NCBI GenBank assembly: GCA_014378955.1 | Contig: JACMMQ010000057.1 | Span: 1-9,440 of the forward strand | Length of the DNA: 9,440 nucleotides | Reading direction: 5' to 3' | Source of the DNA: Clostridia bacterium | GTDB lineage: Bacteria; Bacillota; Clostridia; SK-Y3; JACMMQ01 | In this document: positions 5,156-9,440 of the stretch, piece after piece | Layout: each line of letters starts with the position of its first letter | How positions within the stretch are numbered: the stretch's first letter is position 1 | Position numbers and translations under genes: made by a program | Notes under the pieces: generated by a model | Databases searched by the model: none | Seen by the model: the letters and a program-made list of their open reading frames with translations, nothing else | What the model was told of the DNA's origin: nothing

Positions 5156-6043
5156 TTATTGTACAGAAAATGATACGTCATCTAGTATAAGCGCTTGCTC
5201 ACCTTGTGCTGTGACGGTAAAGGTTATAATAGCGGAGGTAGTGTTTGCAGGGGCTGCGGTGGTTAGAATGCGATAGTAGTTAAACTCTCTGGTAGCCGTT
5301 GGGATATCCTGTTGTCTGATGGTGATGCTCCCATCAGTGACAGGACCCGTTGTGGTCACGAAGGTTACAGTTGCTGTAACGCCGACCTGTGCACCAGCAC
5401 CGTTTGCGAAGAATGAAAATTCGTAAAAGCATCCAGGGTTCACAGGGGTTATAGTTTGTGTTAATATTGCACCGTCCTGTAAGCGTACAGATGAATTGCC
5501 AGAGTGTACAGCACCTTGTGCTGTTTCTTGTGACACTGCAGCAGGCGTGGTTGTGGTCCAGAAGGTAGGAACGCCATTTGTAAAGCTTTCCATACCACCA
5601 TTTTGCACCAATTCACCAGTAGCGGAACAAGGACAGGTGCAAGTGCCAGTAGCACCAGTAGCGCCAGTAGCACCAGCGGCACCCGTAGCGCCAGTAGCAC
5701 CAGCGACGCCAGTAGCACCAGTGGCGCCGGTAGCCCCTCTTGCGCCAGCAGCACCCGTTGCCCCGGTTGCCCCTCTTGGGCCAGGTGCCCCAGTCGCCCC
5801 GGTTGCACCAGTAGCGCCTTTTTGTGGGCAACAACAATCGTCGTGTTGCTCATCTTTCTTTCTCTTGTGGACTTTCATTTCTTCATGCTCAACACAATCG
5901 GGACGTCTTCTCCTATTTGCATGAAGCAAATCCTCAAATTCATCCTCTAAAATTTGCTCAAGCATTTTCTTTTCGTTCGATTGTGCGCTTGTGTTTTTTT
6001 TGATTTCAGCTTTTTCATTGTTTTTATTGCTATCTCTTGACAT
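5156..6043 (-). CDS. collagen-like spore-surface (exosporium-type) protein
   Basis: 295 residues. The N-terminal part (1-75) is highly charged and hydrophilic with no signal peptide; it includes a helix [14 protein letters not shown], a basic RRRR, and a Cys cluster DDCCCPQK. Residues 76-135 are 20 uninterrupted Gly-X-Y triplets, 13 of them Gly-Ala-Thr. A second Cys cluster (GTCTCPCS, 133-140) closes the repeat. The C-terminal 155 residues (from [11 protein letters not shown]) look like a beta-sandwich with SGNSSVRL and [11 protein letters not shown] ends, similar to the NTTRR-F1 or carbohydrate-binding-like domains attached to Firmicute collagen-like proteins. BclA-type proteins of this plan form glycosylated filaments on spores, with sugars on repeat Thr residues. 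AGGAGG precedes the ATG. The gene has a sporulation-type promoter candidate and is followed by a glycosyltransferase. Confidence 0.87.
   Translation of the reverse strand: MSRDSNKNNEKAEIKKNTSAQSNEKKMLEQILEDEFEDLLHANRRRRPDCVEHEEMKVHKRKKDEQHDDCCCPQKGATGATGATGAPGPRGATGATGAAGARGATGATGATGVAGATGATGAAGATGATGATGTCTCPCSATGELVQNGGMESFTNGVPTFWTTTTPAAVSQETAQGAVHSGNSSVRLQDGAILTQTITPVNPGCFYEFSFFANGAGAQVGVTATVTFVTTTGPVTDGSITIRQQDIPTATREFNYYRILTTAAPANTTSAIITFTVTAQGEQALILDDVSFSVQ
5639..5818 (-). repeat. collagen Gly-X-Y coding repeat
   Basis: 180 bases encode 20 perfect triplets with no interruption. The DNA is a degenerate 9-base tandem repeat (GGTGCTACT-like, plus strand AGTAGCACC/AGTAGCGCC). Third-position variation shows old, selected repeats as well as some near-identical neighbours that could change copy number. 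It is strongly skewed in G versus C, which explains false open frames on other frames. Confidence 0.93.
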
Positions 6044-6130
6044 TTTGGCCTCCTATAATTCATAGATTCAACTATACTTCATACACGAACAAGGATGTGG
6101 TAAACACATTTAGAAAATAGTTGTATACTA

Positions 6131-6158
6131 TAATAATATGGTTATCGTGAAAAAATGT
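6131..6158 (-). promoter_or_regulatory. candidate mother-cell sigma-K/E promoter of the collagen-like gene
   Basis: On the minus strand AC (6157-6158) is followed after 16 bases by CATATTATTA (6131-6140). This resembles the sigma-K/sigma-E pattern AC-N16/17-CATAnnnTA with one mismatch at the end. It lies about 90 bases before the ATG. Mother-cell expression would suit a spore-surface protein. The match is weak evidence in AT-rich DNA. Confidence 0.35.
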
Positions 6159-6186
6159 TCAAAGATATATAAAAGTGGACTATAAT

Positions 6187-6232
6187 ATAAAAAAGCCCAT
6201 AAAATCCTAAGTGGTGAAGGATTTCATGGGCG
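6187..6232 (-). terminator. rho-independent terminator of the TrkA-C membrane protein gene
   Basis: GCCCATAAAATCCT (6195-6208) pairs with AGGATTTCATGGGC (6218-6231) with a single A-C mismatch and a 9-base loop. On the minus strand it is followed by TTTTTTATATT. It lies 32 bases after the stop at 6264, and insulates the collagen-like gene from readthrough. Confidence 0.92.
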
Positions 6233-6263
6233 CATAAAAGTGCAATTAGATGAATGATTACAT

Positions 6264-6968
6264 TTACAATGACGGTTGCTGTTTAAACACTTCCACAATA
6301 CTTTTTAAAGCACCAAATATTATTAATCGATCATTATTCAAAATAATTTCTTCCTTGGTAATATCGCCGATTGTTTGGTCATTTCGCTTGATGACCAGTA
6401 TTCTGATACCGTGGTTTAGGCTAATGCCCGATTGTAGCAAGGTTTTATTTCGCAGTTTTTCTGGCACATCGATAATTTTAACCTCTGCAATCACAAAACC
6501 GTTAAAGTTATCTAAAATGAGCAATGGGTTCGAATTTTTATCAAACATAATTTTATTGGCAAGTCGCTTGACAAGCTTATCGAACGACACACGCATAAAG
6601 GGCAGTCTTTTGAAGGTGTATAGTAATATTAGAAAAACGACGATATTGATAATAGAAGGCATGATGTTGATGTTGCCGTCGTTTGAAAAGGACATGATAA
6701 CATTGACCAATAACGACACAATCGCTACATTGAAAATATGCCCGAAAATCATCGTGACGATGGCGAGCTTTCGGCGTTTGCGAGAGGAAACGACCACCTC
6801 ACTTTCGTTTGTTGTAAAACCGCTGTTGGTCAAGAGTGAGATTACCTGAAAGCGTGAGCGTGTATGGGACATGCCGGTAATCATAAACAGTACGGTGAAT
6901 ATTTCGATGAACGAAAGGTAGAGCGCTATTAATAGGATTAAAATAAACAACGCTAAGTTAATGGACAT
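6264..6968 (-). CDS. membrane protein with C-terminal TrkA-C (RCK_C) domain
   Basis: 234 residues. Hydrophobic segments lie at about 3-31, 67-92 and 103-119, so three membrane spans are likely, with a conserved-looking loop between the first two (SRFQVISLLTNSGFTTNESE). A cytoplasmic C-terminal part (about 155-230) has the RCK_C pattern: VPEKLRNKTLLQSGISLNHG, RILVIKRNDQTIGDI and NNDRLIIFGALKSI. RCK_C domains bind small ligands and regulate cation channels or antiporters. No RCK_N nucleotide-binding part or ion-channel pore motif is visible, so this is a regulatory or uncharacterised membrane protein rather than a known transporter. Clostridia carry similar stand-alone proteins annotated as TrkA C-terminal domain proteins. 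GGAGGTG precedes the ATG. It has its own promoter and terminator and is a single-gene unit. Confidence 0.83.
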   Translation of the reverse strand: MSINLALFILILLIALYLSFIEIFTVLFMITGMSHTRSRFQVISLLTNSGFTTNESEVVVSSRKRRKLAIVTMIFGHIFNVAIVSLLVNVIMSFSNDGNINIMPSIINIVVFLILLYTFKRLPFMRVSFDKLVKRLANKIMFDKNSNPLLILDNFNGFVIAEVKIIDVPEKLRNKTLLQSGISLNHGIRILVIKRNDQTIGDITKEEIILNNDRLIIFGALKSIVEVFKQQPSL

Positions 6969-7009
6969 TTTGCACCTCCGTGTTTTGTATTGAATTTGGA
7001 CGATGTCTC

Positions 7010-7038
7010 ATTATATCGTTAATTGTCATTAAAATCAA
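7010..7038 (-). promoter_or_regulatory. sigma-A promoter of the TrkA-C membrane protein gene
   Basis: Minus strand TTGATT (7033-7038), exactly 17 bases, then TATAAT (7010-7015). The spacing is ideal and the -10 is perfect. It is 42 bases upstream of the start codon and is back-to-back with the uxaA promoter. Confidence 0.75.
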
Positions 7039-7094
7039 CCAAGTATGTACGAAGTCGCAAAAAAGAGATGTTACACAATAATTTTGGGGGCATC

Positions 7095-7123
7095 TTTACA
7101 ACGACATTTTTACATGCTATAAT
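7095..7123 (+). promoter_or_regulatory. sigma-A promoter of uxaA-uxaB
   Basis: TTTACA (7095-7100), a 17-base spacer and a perfect TATAAT (7118-7123). The predicted start is near 7130, giving a leader of about 27 bases before the ATG. Confidence 0.85.
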
Positions 7124-7136
7124 GTAAGCGCTTACA
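7123..7136. promoter_or_regulatory. cre-type operator overlapping the uxaA promoter
   Basis: TGTAAGCGCTTACA is a perfect 14-bp palindrome and fits the CcpA catabolite-responsive element consensus TGWNANCGNTNWCA at every position. It starts on the last base of the -10 box and covers the transcription start, the classic repression position. A pathway-specific LacI-family regulator of hexuronate genes could bind a similar site, so CcpA is likely but not certain. Confidence 0.8.
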
Positions 7137-7156
7137 AAACTTGCGAGGTGTTCAAT

Positions 7157-8644
7157 ATGAATAGTGAAAAATTGATCAAAATAGCGGAGGGTGACAATGT
7201 TGCAGTAGTGCTTTTGCCAGTTCAAAAAGGCGAAAGTATCAAGCTGGAGGGTGTCGCATTTGACGTGCAGGACGACATTACCTCTGGGCAAAAAATTGCC
7301 ATTGCGAATATTGCATCTGGGGCGGATGTTGTCAAATATGGTTGTCCAATCGGCTATGCCACACAGGACATTTTGACGGGGCAATGGGTACATACGCACA
7401 ACGTAAAAACAAAATTGAACGACAAGGCGACCTATACCTATGACAAACAGCCCATTTCGGAATTTGCGTGCACGCCAAAAAGCTTCATGGGCTACAAACG
7501 AGCAAATGGCAAGGTGGGCATACGAAACGAGATATGGATTGTCAATACGGTGGGCTGTGTCAATAAGACGTCAGAGATTTTGGCGCAAAGAGCAAATGCG
7601 CTTAACACAGGCAAAACGGATGGCATATTTGCCTACACGCATCCATACGGCTGTTCACAGCTTGGCGATGACCATTTGAATACACAAAAAATCCTGTGCG
7701 GCTTGATCAACCACCCCAATGCAGGGGGCGTGCTGGTGCTTGGGCTTGGGTGCGAGAACAACAACATGGACGCACTCAAAAAGGTTTTGGGCGATTACAA
7801 CCCCGACCGTGTCAAGTTTTTGTCCACACAGGATATAGCGGACGAAATCCAAACAGGGCTTGCACTCATAGAGGAACTAGAGCAATATGCAACGCAAGCG
7901 AAACGTGAGGTATGTGACAGCAATGCACTTATTATCGGGCTCAAATGTGGTGGCTCAGACGGTTTTTCAGGCATTACAGCCAATCCGTTGGTAGGGAGAA
8001 TATCCGACATGCACATCGCTTGTGGCGGTACAAGCCTATTGACCGAGGTGCCAGAAATGTTTGGGGCAGAGCAAATTCTAATGAATCGTTGTGTCAATGC
8101 TGATGTGTTTGATAAAACAGTGGACATGATCAATGATTTTAAGCAATACTATATCGCACACAACCAACCGGTGTACGAAAACCCATCCCCAGGTAATAAG
8201 CAAGGGGGCATCACAACGCTTGAGGACAAGTCGCTTGGTTGCACGCAAAAGGGTGGCAATGGCGAGGTAGTGGACGTGCTGAAATATGGCGAGAGGGTGA
8301 GCAAGAACGGCTTGAATTTGCTTGAGGGGCCGGGCAATGACATCGTAGCAACCACCGCCTTGACCGCCGCTGGCGCACATATCATCCTTTTCACAACGGG
8401 CAGAGGGACACCGCTCGGTGCGCCTGTGCCAACGGTGAAGGTTTCCACCAATACAGCGCTAAGCGAAAAAAAGAGCAACTGGATTGACTTTGATGCAGGA
8501 TGTTTGCTAACAGGGCAAACCATGGACAGCTTGGGCAAGGCATTTTATGAATACATTCTGACGGTAGCATCGGGCACAAGTACGAAAAATGAAACCAATG
8601 GCTATCGGGAAATTGCAATCTTTAAAAACGGTGTGACGTTATAA
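7157..8644 (+). CDS. uxaA: altronate dehydratase
   Basis: 495 residues, the full length for UxaA. The N-terminal SAF domain (1 to about 95) contains the WVHTHN motif (77-82). The large dehydratase part shows GYKRANGKVGIRNEIWIVNT (112-131), then VGCVNKTSE, HPYGCSQLGDDH (162-173), LGLGCENNN, LKCGGSDGFSGITANPLVG (262-280), GNKQGGITTLEDKSLGC and FTTGRGTPLGAPVPTVKVS (412-430). It converts D-altronate to 2-keto-3-deoxygluconate with loss of water, using a divalent metal (Fe2+ or Mn2+ in studied members), in the cytoplasmic galacturonate pathway. GAGGTG is 7 bases before the ATG; an upstream in-frame GTG at 7148 lies inside that site. It leads an operon with uxaB under a cre-controlled promoter. Galactarate dehydratase is the closest alternative, but the uxaB neighbour favours altronate. 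Confidence 0.93.
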   Translation: MNSEKLIKIAEGDNVAVVLLPVQKGESIKLEGVAFDVQDDITSGQKIAIANIASGADVVKYGCPIGYATQDILTGQWVHTHNVKTKLNDKATYTYDKQPISEFACTPKSFMGYKRANGKVGIRNEIWIVNTVGCVNKTSEILAQRANALNTGKTDGIFAYTHPYGCSQLGDDHLNTQKILCGLINHPNAGGVLVLGLGCENNNMDALKKVLGDYNPDRVKFLSTQDIADEIQTGLALIEELEQYATQAKREVCDSNALIIGLKCGGSDGFSGITANPLVGRISDMHIACGGTSLLTEVPEMFGAEQILMNRCVNADVFDKTVDMINDFKQYYIAHNQPVYENPSPGNKQGGITTLEDKSLGCTQKGGNGEVVDVLKYGERVSKNGLNLLEGPGNDIVATTALTAAGAHIILFTTGRGTPLGAPVPTVKVSTNTALSEKKSNWIDFDAGCLLTGQTMDSLGKAFYEYILTVASGTSTKNETNGYREIAIFKNGVTL

Positions 8645-8669
8645 TATATTTGAAGGGATGATAAAGGAC

Positions 8670-9440
8670 ATGCAAAACATCAATGAAGTGTTAAAAAAGC
8701 AAAACAGCGCAATGCCTGAAAAGGTGTTGCAATTTGGTGAGGGCAATTTCTTACGTGCATTCGCTGATTGGATGATTGATACACTTAATCAAAAAGGGGC
8801 ATTTTTAGGCAAGGTGGTCGTGGTTCAGCCCATCCAATTTGGCATGGTGGAGCTTTTGAACAAGCAAGAAGGGCAATATACCCTCATTGCACGGGGCACG
8901 CAAAATGCGCAAACGGTGGAGGAAAGACAGGTCGTTACAGCGATCAGCCGTGGTATCAACCCGTATGTGGATTGTGATGCGTTTATGGCGTGTGCAGACA
9001 ATGCAGACATGCGTGTGGTAATATCCAACACCACAGAGTCGGGCATTGCCTACGACCCGAACGATAAGCTGTCAGACCGTCCGCAAAGCTCTTTTCCAGG
9101 CAAGGTGACAGCGTTATTATATCGCCGTTTTCAGACCTTCAAGGGCGACATGTCCAAAGGCTTTATTTTTATACCGTGCGAGCTCATTGACCGCAATGGC
9201 GATAATTTAAAGGCGATTGTGCTACGTTTGGCGAATGAATGGGCGTTGGGCAGTGAATTTATCGCTTGGCTTGAAAATGCCAACTATTTTGCAAATACCT
9301 TGGTCGATCGCATTGTAACAGGCTATCCAAAGGACGAAATCGAAGCGCTGCAAAAGCAATTGGGCTATGTCGATCAAGCGCTCGTGACCTCTGAAATATT
9401 CCACCTATGGGTAATTGAGTTAGACCAAAAGGTACAACAC
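8670..9440 (+). CDS. uxaB: tagaturonate reductase, 3' end cut by the window
   Basis: 257 residues are visible of a usual 480-500; the frame is open to the last base. The Rossmann-type motif VLQFGEGNFLRAFADWMID (19-37) is typical of UxaB, whereas mannitol dehydrogenases and fructuronate reductases have a GVGGFHRAH-like form. It is followed by VISNTTESGIAYDP (117-130), FIFIPCELIDRNGDNL (165-180) and ANYFANTLVDRIVTGYP (204-220), the last being the PSLDR-family D-R-I motif. The catalytic Lys region lies past the window. The enzyme reduces tagaturonate to altronate with NADH, supplying the substrate of UxaA. It starts 25 bases after uxaA. The start is ambiguous: the ATG at 8658 directly abuts GAAGGG, so the ATG at 8670 is preferred, although its spacing of 12 is long. 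Confidence 0.9.
   Translation, partial: MQNINEVLKKQNSAMPEKVLQFGEGNFLRAFADWMIDTLNQKGAFLGKVVVVQPIQFGMVELLNKQEGQYTLIARGTQNAQTVEERQVVTAISRGINPYVDCDAFMACADNADMRVVISNTTESGIAYDPNDKLSDRPQSSFPGKVTALLYRRFQTFKGDMSKGFIFIPCELIDRNGDNLKAIVLRLANEWALGSEFIAWLENANYFANTLVDRIVTGYPKDEIEALQKQLGYVDQALVTSEIFHLWVIELDQKVQH

Noticed and set aside
5639..5818. Regular short repeats that might suggest a CRISPR or satellite array.
   Set aside because: The period is 9 bases without spacers, and it encodes uninterrupted Gly-X-Y triplets.
5496..5924. Long open frames antisense or out of frame to the collagen gene, rich in APVAPV or in Trp/Arg.
   Set aside because: They are by-products of the 9-base Gly-X-Y repeat; the minus-strand collagen frame has the ribosome binding site, start and domain structure.
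6250..6849. Plus-strand open frame of 199 codons.
   Set aside because: It is antisense to the TrkA-C membrane protein gene, which has a promoter, ribosome binding site, terminator and recognisable domains.
7019..7399. Minus-strand open frame overlapping the start of uxaA and the intergenic promoters.
   Set aside because: It crosses two strong promoters and is a shadow of uxaA.

Overview
The window (about 40% G+C by eye, AT-rich intergenic DNA, strong AGGAGG-type ribosome binding sites) fits a low-GC, endospore-forming Firmicute, probably of class Clostridia. The main evidence is the pair of a DUF2953 gene and the spore protein gene gerW (ytfI-ytfJ in Bacillus), together with a collagen-like protein of the exosporium type next to a glycosyltransferase. 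I cannot name a genus.

Layout. (1) Positions 1-1483, minus strand: a MarR-type regulator and a TolC-family efflux protein overlap by ATGA; the TolC gene runs off the left edge. Two near-identical 13-bp palindromes sit between the marR promoter candidate and its ribosome binding site. (2) 1484-1815: no gene, but a cluster of GGTAAT/ATTACC palindromes and a hairpin. (3) 1816-2589, minus strand: a genetic scar. The first ~69 codons of an isoaspartyl dipeptidase (iadA) gene are joined out of frame to a lipoprotein gene at its lipobox. That gene also carries a one-base frameshift near its 3' end. (4) 2757-3719, plus strand: ytfI-gerW, with a promoter resembling the forespore sigma-F type and a strong terminator. 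(5) 3795-3960: copies of a dispersed palindromic repeat. (6) 3977-6043, minus strand: a collagen-like spore-surface protein followed by a TPR-containing family 2 glycosyltransferase. A hairpin between them could also pair with the glycosyltransferase ribosome binding site. (7) 6264-6968, minus strand: a membrane protein with a TrkA-C (RCK_C) domain, with its own promoter and terminator. (8) 7095-9440, plus strand: uxaA-uxaB for hexuronate catabolism, with a textbook sigma-A promoter overlapped by a perfect CcpA-type cre palindrome; uxaB runs off the right edge.

The genes do not form one system. They look like ordinary chromosomal modules: drug or solute efflux, spore germination, spore-surface glycoprotein, ion-linked membrane protein and galacturonate use. 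The most unusual points are the iadA/lipoprotein scar, the tandem operators in front of marR, and the collagen/glycosyltransferase pair with its possible RNA switch.
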